DNA from: Limosilactobacillus gorillae
GTDB lineage: Bacteria > Bacillota > Bacilli > Lactobacillales > Lactobacillaceae
Assembly: GCF_001293735.1 (NCBI RefSeq)
Contig: NZ_BCAH01000034.1
Span: forward strand, 1 to 38,693
Length of the DNA: 38,693 bases
Direction: 5' to 3'
Of the stretch, positions 1 to 7,040 are shown piece by piece; the first letter of the stretch is position 1, and each line of letters begins with the position of its first letter. The notes under the pieces were generated by a model. That model had not been told where the DNA came from. It was given only the letters and a program-made list of their open reading frames with translations, and made no database searches. The position numbers were made by a program, and so were the translations under genes.

Positions 1-1
1 A

Positions 2-121
2 TCCTGCGGTTTTCGAACTAATGATGATCGCGTTGGCGCAATGAACCTTTACGAACTCGGCAAACAATATCTTGCCGGAAACGAGCATCCAAAATTTGAA
101 TTAAATAACGTTGCCGACTGA
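2..121 (+). CDS. tnpB: TnpB-type transposon nuclease, C-terminal end (cut by window edge)
   Basis: Open frame running in from the window edge to a TGA at 119-121, 39 residues. It contains CGFRTNDDRVGAMN, which matches the end of the TnpB zinc ribbon (Cys-Gly) followed by the last RuvC motif, in which an Asp precedes a small-small-x-Asn stretch. TnpB of IS200/IS605 and IS607 elements is an RNA-guided nuclease that acts with an RNA from the element's right end. The downstream DNA (about 122-255) has the hairpins expected of such a right end. Whether the gene is intact upstream cannot be seen. Family assignment rests on this short motif only. Confidence 0.72.
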   Translation, partial: SCGFRTNDDRVGAMNLYELGKQYLAGNEHPKFELNNVAD

Positions 122-255
122 TATGTTGGCAATCAAGGGTGTCGTCAATCACCCAAACGTAGCCACAGCGTGAAGAAGCACGTTAGTGCGTTACTACTTC
201 TAAGCCGTTCGGCTTGTGAGCTACAAGCCATCGATTTTAATCGGTGGTAGTTGAC
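122..255 (+). mobile_element. IS200/IS605-type right end with possible omega RNA scaffold
   Basis: Non-coding tail directly after the tnpB stop. A stem of GTAGC+CACA (159-167) with TGTG+GCTAC (215-224, one bulged A) encloses two small hairpins: GCAC/GTGC (178-181, 186-189) and AAGCC/GGCTT (202-206, 211-215). It is followed by an 8-bp hairpin at 228-235/240-247 with one G-T pair, then TAGTTGAC. In this family a subterminal hairpin marks the right end, and the TnpB guide RNA (omega RNA/reRNA) spans the 3' end of tnpB and stops at the element's edge, using the flanking DNA as guide. The element boundary near 255 is inferred from the hairpin position. Confidence 0.6.
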
Positions 256-857
256 TGTTTCTTGATGAAGTTCAGAAAGGTTAAGGCGGCCGGGGATGGC
301 TTTGATGCAGCTAAGAAGCCCTGAGTGCTAACGAGGGCCGGGGCGATGCCAAAAAGTTGGCAGCCCGCCGGAAGCTCGGCCGGTAGTGATGATTGTGGGG
401 CGATGGTGGCGCCCAAGTACTGGGCCACCTTGGTCAAACGAAGATCCAAACTATCGTCTTCTTCGCCAACCTTAATGGTCTGACCAGCCACTGCAAAGGC
501 TGCTTGCAGTTCCTGGCGAAGGGGGTGCTTAGAACTTGGCAGGAGCAGGTTTGATTCAGCTAGTTGGGCCAAGTTAATTGTAGTGGTCATTGAAAGCCCC
601 AGCTGTGAGACGTAAGGGGCCGGTAAGATGGCGAGGTAGGGGTCGTGATCGGTAATCAGGGCGTTGGTCTGTTCATTTAAACCGGCTGAAAAAATGAGGT
701 CGCATTCACTATGGTTGAGGGAGTCAAGCAACCCGCCAGTCTGGGTTTTAAATGAAACTTTGATCCCCTTATTAGCCTGCATGAAGCGGGTTAACAGGGT
801 AAAGCCCTTTGTTTTGGGAAAATCCGGCTGGGTAAAGAGAACAAGTGAGTTATTCAC
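237..857 (-). CDS. LysR-type effector-binding domain protein without HTH, 3' end in IS DNA
   Basis: 206 residues that resemble the periplasmic-binding-like effector domain of LysR regulators, with no N-terminal winged helix-turn-helix. The frame can be extended to an ATG at 902, but a GTG at 857 is preferred because AAGGGGGG lies about 6 bases before it and the upstream ATG has no ribosome-binding site. It starts downstream of a 52-aa gene whose stop is 14 bases before this GTG, so the two are probably cotranslated. The last codons (Ser-Thr-Thr-Thr-Asp-stop) come from the IS right-end hairpin, so the natural C terminus was probably replaced when the element inserted. The domain itself looks nearly complete. 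Ligand unknown. Without an HTH it could not bind DNA alone. Confidence 0.6.
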   Translation of the reverse strand: MNNSLVLFTQPDFPKTKGFTLLTRFMQANKGIKVSFKTQTGGLLDSLNHSECDLIFSAGLNEQTNALITDHDPYLAILPAPYVSQLGLSMTTTINLAQLAESNLLLPSSKHPLRQELQAAFAVAGQTIKVGEEDDSLDLRLTKVAQYLGATIAPQSSLPAELPAGCQLFGIAPALVSTQGFLAASKPSPAALTFLNFIKKQSTTTD

Positions 858-870
858 GGCAACGCCCCCC

Positions 871-1029
871 TTAGCTAATTCCCTTGGGGAAGTCGTGATC
901 AAGTTCTTTTAAAATTTTAACCAGCAGGGTTACGTATTCATGGTAAGCGGCAACTGGGTTTTTAGGGTCGGCATTTTTGGCCATTAAGGCCAGGGCAATG
1001 TCGTGAGCTCGCTGTTCATTTGATATCAT
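871..1029 (-). CDS. small hypothetical protein, 52 aa
   Basis: Short gene not covered by any longer reading frame. It has a strong ribosome-binding site (GAGGTGATT) about 8 bases before the ATG at 1029. The protein begins MISNEQRAHDIALALMAKN and ends ...DFPKGIS, and is predicted to be helical, soluble and acidic-amphipathic. I do not recognise a family. It is the first gene of a leftward pair with the LysR-like effector-domain protein. That arrangement suggests a joint role, but no function can be read from the sequence. Confidence 0.6.
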   Translation of the reverse strand: MISNEQRAHDIALALMAKNADPKNPVAAYHEYVTLLVKILKELDHDFPKGIS

Positions 1030-1115
1030 TAGTAATCACCTCAAGGATAGTGTACCAGATTTTTTACTGCTAGAATTGATTACTTTTCCCCTACCGCGTG
1101 ACGGGGTACAGGGTG

Positions 1116-1121
1116 TATAAT
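1116..1121 (+). promoter_or_regulatory. -10 box of the amino-acid permease gene
   Basis: TATAAT preceded directly by TG (TGTATAAT), 80 bases before the permease ATG. No convincing -35 box is seen at the usual distance. Confidence 0.45.
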
Positions 1122-1201
1122 GAAGGTTCTATTAACGTACGGTGAGAAATTACCGAAAACTAATCTTCCACAACAGAATAGAAGAAAGGGATGAGGATTT
1201 T

Positions 1202-2566
1202 ATGGCTGATCACCATCAGCAACCAAATAGGCCCCAGGAGCAAACCATGGCCCGGAACCTCAAGAATCGTCATGTCCAGTTGATCGCCCTTGGTGGAACA
1301 ATTGGGACCGGGCTGTTCTTGGGATCTGGTCAGTCCATTCACGCGGCTGGCCCAGCGATCCTCTTGGCTTACATCATTACTGGGGGAATGGTCTTCCTTT
1401 TAATGAGGGCGCTAGGAGAATTGCTACTATCGGATTTACACTACCACACCTTCATTGAAGCAATCCGTGATTACATGGGCCCCCGGGTAGGCTTTGTGGC
1501 CGGGTGGACCTACTGGGTTTGCTGGGTCGGAATCGCAATGGCCGAAATTACGGCGATCGGGACATATATCAAACTATGGTTGCCCAGCCTGCCTCAGTGG
1601 ATTCCCGGCCTGTTAACGTTGGTGATCTTGTTATGTTTAAATTTAGTTACCGTTTCGGCTTTTGGAGAAGTTGAATTTTGGTTTGCCCTGATTAAAATTG
1701 TTGCCATTGTGGCCCTAATTATCGTTGGGGTAGTTTTGATGGTGATTGGTTACCGGGGGGCAACCCCAGGAAATCTAGTTCATTATGGCGGCTTTTTTGC
1801 CACCGGATTTAAGGGCTTCTTGATGTCCTTTCAAATGGTTATCTTTGCCTTCGTAGGAATTGAAATGATTGGGATGACAGCTGCTGAAACCCAAAACCCT
1901 CGAAAGGTGATTCCCCGGGCGATCAATGATATTCCAGTTCGAATCCTGCTTTTCTACGTGGGAGCCCTGCTGGTTATTATGTCGATCTACCCATGGAACA
2001 AACTTGATCCGACGCAATCCCCGTTTGTAATGGTTTTTAAAGATATCGGGATTCAAGGAGCGGCCTCCGTGGTTAACTTCGTGGTCATTACGGCGGCAGC
2101 TTCAGCATGTAACTCCTCTCTGTACACCACCGGACGAATGTTGGCTGAATTAACCTCCGATTCACCACGGCCGAGGATTCGTCGAATTTCCAAGCTGTCT
2201 AAAAAACAGGTACCAGCCACGGCGGTTATCATATCCGTGGTTGTGGTGGGATGCTCAGTCATCTTGAATTACCTAGTACCAAGCAAGGTCTTTACTGTGG
2301 TAACCTCAATGACGACAACGGCCTTTCTCTTCATTTGGACGAGTATTATCCTCGCCCACTTGAAGTATCATCGTTTAAATCCGGGCCCACGGGAATTTAA
2401 GATGCCATGGGCACCGTTCACCGACTACCTTTTCCTAGCCTTTATGGCGGCGACAACGATTATCCTTTGCATGAGTAAAGAAACGTTACCATCCGTGATT
2501 TCAGCTGTAATTTGGCTACTAGTGCTTAGCGTAATTTCCTTGTCCAAGCGCCCCAATAAAATCTAA
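1202..2566 (+). CDS. APC/AAT-family amino acid permease
   Basis: 454-residue polytopic membrane protein with about 12 hydrophobic segments, a sodium-independent secondary transporter by family. Near the N terminus it carries the AAT-family signature around LIALGGTIGTGLFLGSG (first membrane helix with the unwound GTGLF stretch), close to CycA/GabP/ProY-type permeases. The substrate (for example D-Ala/D-Ser/Gly, proline or GABA) cannot be fixed from sequence. Start: an in-frame GTG exists at 1142, but the ATG at 1202 has GATGAGGA 6-7 bases upstream and places the hydrophilic leader at the usual length of about 35 residues. It stands alone and ends at a strong terminator. Confidence 0.88.
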   Translation: MADHHQQPNRPQEQTMARNLKNRHVQLIALGGTIGTGLFLGSGQSIHAAGPAILLAYIITGGMVFLLMRALGELLLSDLHYHTFIEAIRDYMGPRVGFVAGWTYWVCWVGIAMAEITAIGTYIKLWLPSLPQWIPGLLTLVILLCLNLVTVSAFGEVEFWFALIKIVAIVALIIVGVVLMVIGYRGATPGNLVHYGGFFATGFKGFLMSFQMVIFAFVGIEMIGMTAAETQNPRKVIPRAINDIPVRILLFYVGALLVIMSIYPWNKLDPTQSPFVMVFKDIGIQGAASVVNFVVITAAASACNSSLYTTGRMLAELTSDSPRPRIRRISKLSKKQVPATAVIISVVVVGCSVILNYLVPSKVFTVVTSMTTTAFLFIWTSIILAHLKYHRLNPGPREFKMPWAPFTDYLFLAFMAATTIILCMSKETLPSVISAVIWLLVLSVISLSKRPNKI

Positions 2567-2602
2567 AAAAAGCTGTGACGGATTATGGTCACAGCTTTTT
2601 TT
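2567..2602. terminator. bidirectional rho-independent terminator
   Basis: Perfect stem AAAAAGCTGTGAC (2567-2579) with GTCACAGCTTTTT, 8-base loop, U-run on the + strand and matching A-run for the - strand. It lies just after the permease stop and serves the convergent perR gene as well. Confidence 0.9.
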
Positions 2603-2646
2603 AATATAAACGGAGGATGACGACAAAAGCTCAGCGAGGATCTTAA

Positions 2647-3102
2647 CTAGTGAGCTAAGCCTAACTTGGCTTGACAATCGGGACATAGGCCGTGGACTTC
2701 GACATCGGTGCGAGTAACCAGGTAACTAGTTTGATCACGGGTAATGTCGCCAAGTGATTTAGCTAGGTCGGCGAAGCGCTCGTCAAAAACATCGGTAATT
2801 TTGGCACATGAGTCACAGACAACGTGAAAGTGGGGGCGACCAAAGTAGTCGTAGTGGGTAGCCCCGTCACCGTTATCTAACTCGATCACTAAATTATAAG
2901 TGACCAGCATCCTTAAGGTATTGTAAACTGTTGCCATGGAAAGTGCCTTATCTCTTTTTTTTAAATCATTATAGATCATTTCAACACTTGGGTGAGTATG
3001 GTGTCCAATCAAGTAGTGGAGGATCGCTTTGCGTTGGGGAGTTAGGCGAACTTTGTGTTCATGTAATCGTTCGAGGGCGTGCTGAAATTCTTCATTAGCC
3101 AT
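2647..3102 (-). CDS. perR: peroxide-stress regulator of the Fur family
   Basis: 151-residue Fur-family repressor. The N-terminal winged helix (about 1-80) is followed by the dimerisation/metal domain. The five residues that hold the regulatory metal in Bacillus subtilis PerR (His37, Asp85, His91, His93, Asp104) are present at the same numbers here. The structural zinc site is visible as C96xxC99 and C140xxC143. This pattern favours PerR over Fur or Zur. PerR senses hydrogen peroxide by metal-catalysed oxidation of its histidines and then releases genes for peroxide and iron control. A near-consensus PerR box overlaps the gene's own start region, so it is likely autoregulated. Monocistronic, convergent with the permease gene. 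Confidence 0.9.
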   Translation of the reverse strand: MANEEFQHALERLHEHKVRLTPQRKAILHYLIGHHTHPSVEMIYNDLKKRDKALSMATVYNTLRMLVTYNLVIELDNGDGATHYDYFGRPHFHVVCDSCAKITDVFDERFADLAKSLGDITRDQTSYLVTRTDVEVHGLCPDCQAKLGLAH

Positions 3103-3114
3103 CAGATCACTCCT

Positions 3115-3129
3115 TTATAATCATTTTAA
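3115..3129. promoter_or_regulatory. PerR box in the perR leader
   Basis: TTATAATCATTTTAA matches the PerR operator consensus TTATAATnATTATAA at 13 of 14 defined positions. It sits between the -10 box and the ribosome-binding site of perR, at about +2 to +16, where binding would block transcription. Confidence 0.75.
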
Positions 3130-3137
3130 ACAGCTTT

Positions 3138-3166
3138 AGTATAGCATTTGCGATTTTAGATTCCAA
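3138..3166 (-). promoter_or_regulatory. perR promoter
   Basis: On the - strand: -35 TTGGAA (3161-3166), 17-base spacer, -10 TATACT (3138-3143) with an extended TGC before it. Transcription would start near 3131, right at the PerR box. Confidence 0.7.
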
Positions 3167-3274
3167 ACATAAGGGTAGGGGATGATTATTTCAAACACAT
3201 ATAGAGAAAATGAGTAATGAAAAGTTAAATGATGGTTATTTGCCGTATTTACCTAAATGAGGAGGCGATGAAAA

Positions 3275-3811
3275 ATGATTAACCGACCAGAATGGGCAGA
3301 AAAGACACCGGCCATGAAGGATTATTATGATCATTACTGGGGGTTAGCTCAACATGATGAGCGGCGCCTCTTTGAGATGCTTTGCCTGGAGTGTTTACAA
3401 TCGGGGCTTAATTGGGCACTAGTCTGGCAAAAGCGGCCAGCCCTGTTGAAGGCCTACCAGGGATTTGATCCTGAAAAGTTGGCCCAGTTTGGTGAAAAAG
3501 AAGTGGCGCCCCTCTTGTCCGATCCAGCTCTGATCCGTAATCGACTCAAGGTTAAGGCGATCTTAAACAACGCTCGGATTCTGACTGAGTGGTACCGTCA
3601 GGGAAAGTCATTAAATGATTTTACCTGGTCGTTTACAGATGGAAAGCAAATCCGAATGGAACCAGTAGCCGGGCTACCACTACCGGCTAAGACGCCTCTC
3701 TCCGAACGGGTGGCAGAAGAATTTAAGCGCGCGGGCTTTAAGTTCACCGGCCCGGTGGTTGTAATGTCCTACCTACTTGCTGTAGGAGTAATCAATGCCC
3801 GTAACGAATAA
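3275..3811 (+). CDS. tag: DNA-3-methyladenine glycosylase I
   Basis: 178-residue Tag-family base-excision repair enzyme that removes 3-methyladenine from alkylated DNA. Family landmarks are visible: W7, the FEMLCLE segment with the catalytic Glu39 (E. coli Glu38), W47 (E. coli Trp46) and GFKFTGP near the C terminus. The E. coli enzyme holds its ends together by a zinc snap (Cys4, His17, His175, Cys179). Here the first two positions are Pro5 and Tyr18, and the protein stops before the second pair, so the zinc site is absent. Start chosen at 3275, with GGAGG 9 bases upstream; the ATG at 3268 runs into a stop after four codons. Confidence 0.88.
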   Translation: MINRPEWAEKTPAMKDYYDHYWGLAQHDERRLFEMLCLECLQSGLNWALVWQKRPALLKAYQGFDPEKLAQFGEKEVAPLLSDPALIRNRLKVKAILNNARILTEWYRQGKSLNDFTWSFTDGKQIRMEPVAGLPLPAKTPLSERVAEEFKRAGFKFTGPVVVMSYLLAVGVINARNE

Positions 3812-3841
3812 AGAGGATCCGCTTTTTGGCGGGTCCTCTTT
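3810..3841. terminator. terminator between tag and the convergent membrane-protein gene
   Basis: AAAGAGGATCCGC pairs with GCGGGTCCTCTTT (one G-T), hexanucleotide loop. The A/T ends allow use on both strands, though the U-tracts are short. Confidence 0.7.
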
Positions 3842-3842
3842 A

Positions 3843-4574
3843 CTAGGTCCAATAGATTAAAACGATTGTGATTAACTGGGCGAGATTAGCGTAAACAAAG
3901 TTCCAGTAGCGGTTCCGAGTGGTGGGCAAAATCACCATGAACCAAACACCCACGGTGATTAGAAGGGCGAGCACCGTCATTAAGCTTAGTGGGCGAGATA
4001 AGATAGTTGCGGCCATTAGCAAGCCAGTGACGCTTTGGAAGGGCACCAGGTGCTTGGCGTTGGAGATGAAAAAGGGGCCGTAAAAAAACCAAACCGAGCA
4101 AGTGAGGGGGACAAAGTAGCGCACAATTATCCACGACATAAAGTGCGTGGAAGTAAAGGCACAGGCCACCGGGATGGTTAGGGTTAGCAAGATTCCCAGT
4201 GTGATTAAGCCTAACCCTCCTCGGAGGTCGACGTTAGGGAGCGGAAGAATGGCTAGGTAGGCCGATAACAAGATTAGCAGGGTTAAGAGGATTGGCGACT
4301 TAAAAAAACCAACTACGGCTAGGATGATACTTAACGTCAAGGGGATCAGAGAGAGCGGCGCCTTAAAGCGATGGTTGATGGTTAAGGTAATTGCGGCGCC
4401 GATACATAATTCATATAAAAAGAGGGTCCCAAAGTGACTGGTGAAGTGCGTGCCATCAACGCCAACCACGTAGGCGAAGGGAGCGTACGACCAGGTTAAT
4501 AATTGAATACAGATAGTTGGTAACAGGTCTTGCCAGTCGGTAGCTTTAACCTGCGCCTTGAGTTGATCCCACAT
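3843..4574 (-). CDS. hypothetical polytopic membrane protein
   Basis: 243 residues, very hydrophobic, with about 7-8 predicted membrane segments between residues 20 and 240 and a short hydrophilic N terminus (MWDQLKAQVKATDW). No catalytic motif, nucleotide-binding site or transporter signature is visible and I do not recognise the family. AAAGGACG lies about 8 bases before the ATG. Single gene with its own promoter, divergent from metK and convergent with tag. Function unknown. Confidence 0.7.
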   Translation of the reverse strand: MWDQLKAQVKATDWQDLLPTICIQLLTWSYAPFAYVVGVDGTHFTSHFGTLFLYELCIGAAITLTINHRFKAPLSLIPLTLSIILAVVGFFKSPILLTLLILLSAYLAILPLPNVDLRGGLGLITLGILLTLTIPVACAFTSTHFMSWIIVRYFVPLTCSVWFFYGPFFISNAKHLVPFQSVTGLLMAATILSRPLSLMTVLALLITVGVWFMVILPTTRNRYWNFVYANLAQLITIVLIYWT

Positions 4575-4610
4575 TATTTACACGTCCTTTTCAGGTTTTA
4601 AATTGATCCT

Positions 4611-4619
4611 AGTATAACA
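4611..4619 (-). promoter_or_regulatory. extended -10 for the membrane-protein gene
   Basis: TGTTATACT on the - strand (TATACT at 4611-4616), about 37 bases before the ATG at 4574. The -35 region is weak. Confidence 0.45.
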
Positions 4620-4637
4620 AAGAATGGGAATCTTTAA

Positions 4638-4667
4638 TTGAAAGTTAATGGAAAAATATGATATTAT
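4638..4667 (+). promoter_or_regulatory. metK promoter
   Basis: -35 TTGAAA (4638-4643), 18-base spacer, -10 TATTAT (4662-4667). It would start transcription about 10 bases before the riboswitch. Confidence 0.5.
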
Positions 4668-4683
4668 TGCCCCTGTTATGAAG

Positions 4684-4760
4684 CAATTCCCGATGGGGGG
4701 AGTCACTGACTCCGCTGCCTTGTAACCGCAAAACGCTATGTTTAAAAAATGGGGGAATTA
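4684..4760 (+). promoter_or_regulatory. SAM-III (SMK box) riboswitch of metK
   Basis: The leader contains AATTCCCGA (4685-4693) and GCCTTGTAACCG (4716-4727), both hallmarks of the SMK box core, followed by GGGGGAATT (4751-4759), which holds the metK ribosome-binding site. AATTCCC can pair with GGGAATT, forming the closing helix. By family knowledge, S-adenosylmethionine binding stabilises this fold, buries the Shine-Dalgarno sequence and stops translation of SAM synthetase. SMK boxes are known mainly upstream of metK in Lactobacillales, which fits the organism. Confidence 0.9.
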
Positions 4761-4763
4761 TAC

Positions 4764-5951
4764 ATGAAGGAACGACACTTATTTACGTCAGAATCCGTCT
4801 CTGAAGGGCATCCAGATAAAATCGCTGATCAAATTAGTGATGCAATCTTAGACGCCCTGCTTGAAAAGGACCTGAATGCCCGGGTTGCCGTTGAAACGTC
4901 CGTAACAACTGGCCTGGTTCTGGTCTTCGGGGAAATTTCAACCTCAGCTTATGTTGATATTCAGCACGTTGTCCGTGAAACGATCAAGGGGATCGGTTAT
5001 ACGGATGGCAAGTATGGATTTGACGGAGATAACTGTGCTGTAATTGTGGCGCTGGACGAACAGTCCGCTGATATTGCCCAGGGGGTGGATGACTCCCTAG
5101 AAATCCGCGAGGGGCAAGTTGATCCACTCGATCAAATCGGGGCCGGCGACCAGGGACTGATGTTTGGGTTCGCCACTGATGAAACACCGGAATACATGCC
5201 GCTATCATTAACCCTATCGCACAAGTTGATGCGCCGAATCGCCAGCCTGCGCAAGGATAAGGTTATTGAGTACCTACGGCCAGATGCCAAGGCTGAAGTG
5301 ACCGTTGAATACGATGAGAATGACAAGCCGGTCCGGGTGGACACGGTGGTCTTATCGACTCAGCACGACCCGGACGTCTCTTTAGAACAGATCAAAGAAG
5401 ACGTCAAGGAACAGGTAATCAAGGCGGTTATTCCAGCTGAATACCTGGATGATCAGACCAAGTACTTTATTAACCCGACTGGCCGCTTTGTAATTGGGGG
5501 CCCGCAAGGGGATGCTGGTTTGACGGGACGTAAGATCATCGTTGATACGTATGGTGGGGCTGCTCACCACGGTGGGGGGGCCTTCTCCGGTAAGGATGCC
5601 ACCAAGGTCGACCGTTCGGCTAGTTATGCAGCTCGCTACATCGCTAAGAACCTAGTGGCTGCTGGTTATGCTAAGAAGCTGGAAATCCAAGTTGCCTACG
5701 CAATTGGGGTGGCCAAGCCAGTCTCAATTTCAATCGACGACTTCGGTACCGGGACCAAGAGCGAGGAAGAAATGATCGACGCCGTTCGCCGGGTCTTTGA
5801 TCTTCGGCCGGCTGGAATCATCAAGATGCTTGACTTAAAGCGTCCAATCTACAAGCAAACCGCTGCCTATGGTCACTTTGGCCGGACTGACATCGATCTG
5901 CCGTGGGAAAAATTAGACAAGGTTGATGAATTGAAGAAGATCTTGGGCTAA
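4764..5951 (+). CDS. metK: S-adenosylmethionine synthetase
   Basis: 395-residue methionine adenosyltransferase that makes SAM from methionine and ATP as a cytosolic tetramer. Visible signatures: GHPDK (15-19) near the N terminus, GAGDQG in the middle and GGGAFSGKD, the P-loop-like phosphate site. Length is typical. The start is the ATG at 4764 with GGGGG about 8 bases upstream. An ATG at 4749 in the same frame lies before and next to the ribosome-binding site itself and cannot be the start. Expression is expected to fall when SAM is plentiful, through the SMK riboswitch whose closing helix contains the ribosome-binding site. Monocistronic with its own terminator. Confidence 0.97.
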   Translation: MKERHLFTSESVSEGHPDKIADQISDAILDALLEKDLNARVAVETSVTTGLVLVFGEISTSAYVDIQHVVRETIKGIGYTDGKYGFDGDNCAVIVALDEQSADIAQGVDDSLEIREGQVDPLDQIGAGDQGLMFGFATDETPEYMPLSLTLSHKLMRRIASLRKDKVIEYLRPDAKAEVTVEYDENDKPVRVDTVVLSTQHDPDVSLEQIKEDVKEQVIKAVIPAEYLDDQTKYFINPTGRFVIGGPQGDAGLTGRKIIVDTYGGAAHHGGGAFSGKDATKVDRSASYAARYIAKNLVAAGYAKKLEIQVAYAIGVAKPVSISIDDFGTGTKSEEEMIDAVRRVFDLRPAGIIKMLDLKRPIYKQTAAYGHFGRTDIDLPWEKLDKVDELKKILG

Positions 5952-5964
5952 CAGGTCAGATCTC

Positions 5965-6008
5965 AAAAACGTGGCTACCGTCATTCATGATGGGTGGCCG
6001 CGTTTTGT
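5965..6008 (+). terminator. metK terminator
   Basis: AAAACGTGGCTACC pairs imperfectly with GGGTGGCCGCGTTTT, followed by TGTTATT. Moderate U-tract. Confidence 0.6.
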
Positions 6009-6014
6009 TATTAC

Positions 6015-6043
6015 TTGACCTGGTTACTAAAAATAGCTATTCT
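6015..6043 (+). promoter_or_regulatory. proBA promoter
   Basis: -35 TTGACC (6015-6020), 17-base spacer, -10 TATTCT (6038-6043), upstream of the T-box leader. Confidence 0.6.
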
Positions 6044-6060
6044 TAAAGCATCAATAAATT

Positions 6061-6224
6061 AAGAACCGCAAAGAGAGGTCAGTCACCGGCTGAAAGCTGA
6101 CCCTGGTGTTCGAAATCCTTTAGGACTAAGTCCTTTCAATCAAATCAAATGGAAAAGTGTGAAGCTCGTCTTCAAATGGGGATGGTACCGCCTGCAAGGG
6201 TGCCCCAGTTGAGGGCGGCTTTTT
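6061..6224 (+). promoter_or_regulatory. T-box leader of proBA (probably proline-sensing)
   Basis: Contains the T-box core ATGGTACCGC (6182-6191), which pairs with the 3' end of uncharged tRNA. Upstream is a stem I with AGAGAG and GGTCAG/CTGACC around the GGCTGAAAG loop (about 6071-6102). A downstream hairpin (CCGCC 6188-6192 with GGCGG 6214-6218) and a U-run form the alternative terminator. A CCT triplet at 6117-6119 is at a plausible specifier position and would read tRNA-Pro, matching the genes it controls, but I could not fold the leader to prove it. Uncharged tRNA would allow read-through into proB. Confidence 0.85.
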
Positions 6225-6246
6225 GTTATTTAGGAGAATTTATTTT

Positions 6247-7038
6247 ATGGCAGAAAAAGAACGTATTGTGGTTAAGATTGGAACTTCGAGCTTAATTCAG
6301 GAAAATGGTCGGGTCAACCTGGCCACCATCGATCGGTTAGCCTTCACGCTGGCCTGCATCAACAATCAGGGTTACCAGCCAATTTTGGTGTCTTCCGGGG
6401 CAATTGGCGTGGGATTAGCAAGCCTGGGAATGAGTAAGCGTCCCGCTGAGATTGCCCGCCAGCAGGCCCTTGCGTCGATTGGGCAGACCGAGTTAATGCG
6501 GATTTACTCCCAGCGCTTCTTGGACTACCAGACTAAGGTTGGCCAGATCCTGATCACCCGTGATGTCTTGACGTTTCCAGTCAGCTTGCAACACGTGATT
6601 GATACCTTTGAGGTTCTGTTAGCTGACAAGGTGATTCCGATTGTTAACGAAAACGACCCGGTGGCGGTCGATGAGCTGGACCACCACACTATGTTCTCGG
6701 ACAACGATGAGCTGTCGGCCCAAGTAGCCGTCAAAATTGGTGCTAGTAAGCTGATCGTCTTGTCCGATATTGATGCCTTTTACGACGCCGATCCCCGCCA
6801 AAATAAGAACGCCAAGGTGATTCGTCACGTGGCCGAATTGACCCCTCAAATGGAAGCGGCCGCTGGCGGCAGCGGTAGTGGCCTGGGAACCGGGGGGATG
6901 GTGACCAAGCTTCGGGCGGCCAAGGTAATGTTAGACGCGGGCAAGCAGATGATTCTTTGTAACGGAAAAGACCCGGCAATCATTAAAGAGGTGCTGGCTG
7001 GAAAAGAAATCGGAACTCGCTTTGGAAGGGAGATTTGA
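6247..7038 (+). CDS. proB: glutamate 5-kinase (short form without PUA domain)
   Basis: 263-residue amino-acid kinase that phosphorylates glutamate, the first step of proline synthesis. Motifs: KIGTSSL near residue 10, SSGAIGVG, NENDPVAVDEL, and the glycine-rich GSGSGLGTGGMVTK of the nucleotide site. Many bacterial ProB proteins are about 370 residues and end in a PUA domain; here the chain stops after the kinase domain. Start chosen at the ATG 6247 with AGGAG about 10 bases upstream; an upstream in-frame start would lie inside the T-box terminator. It is followed 2 bases later by proA, forming an operon under the T-box. Confidence 0.95.
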   Translation: MAEKERIVVKIGTSSLIQENGRVNLATIDRLAFTLACINNQGYQPILVSSGAIGVGLASLGMSKRPAEIARQQALASIGQTELMRIYSQRFLDYQTKVGQILITRDVLTFPVSLQHVIDTFEVLLADKVIPIVNENDPVAVDELDHHTMFSDNDELSAQVAVKIGASKLIVLSDIDAFYDADPRQNKNAKVIRHVAELTPQMEAAAGGSGSGLGTGGMVTKLRAAKVMLDAGKQMILCNGKDPAIIKEVLAGKEIGTRFGREI

Positions 7039-7040
7039 TC

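Noticed and set aside
4749-4763. ATG at 4749 as metK start
   Set aside because: It lies before the ribosome-binding site inside the riboswitch closing helix; the ATG at 4764 matches the family start.
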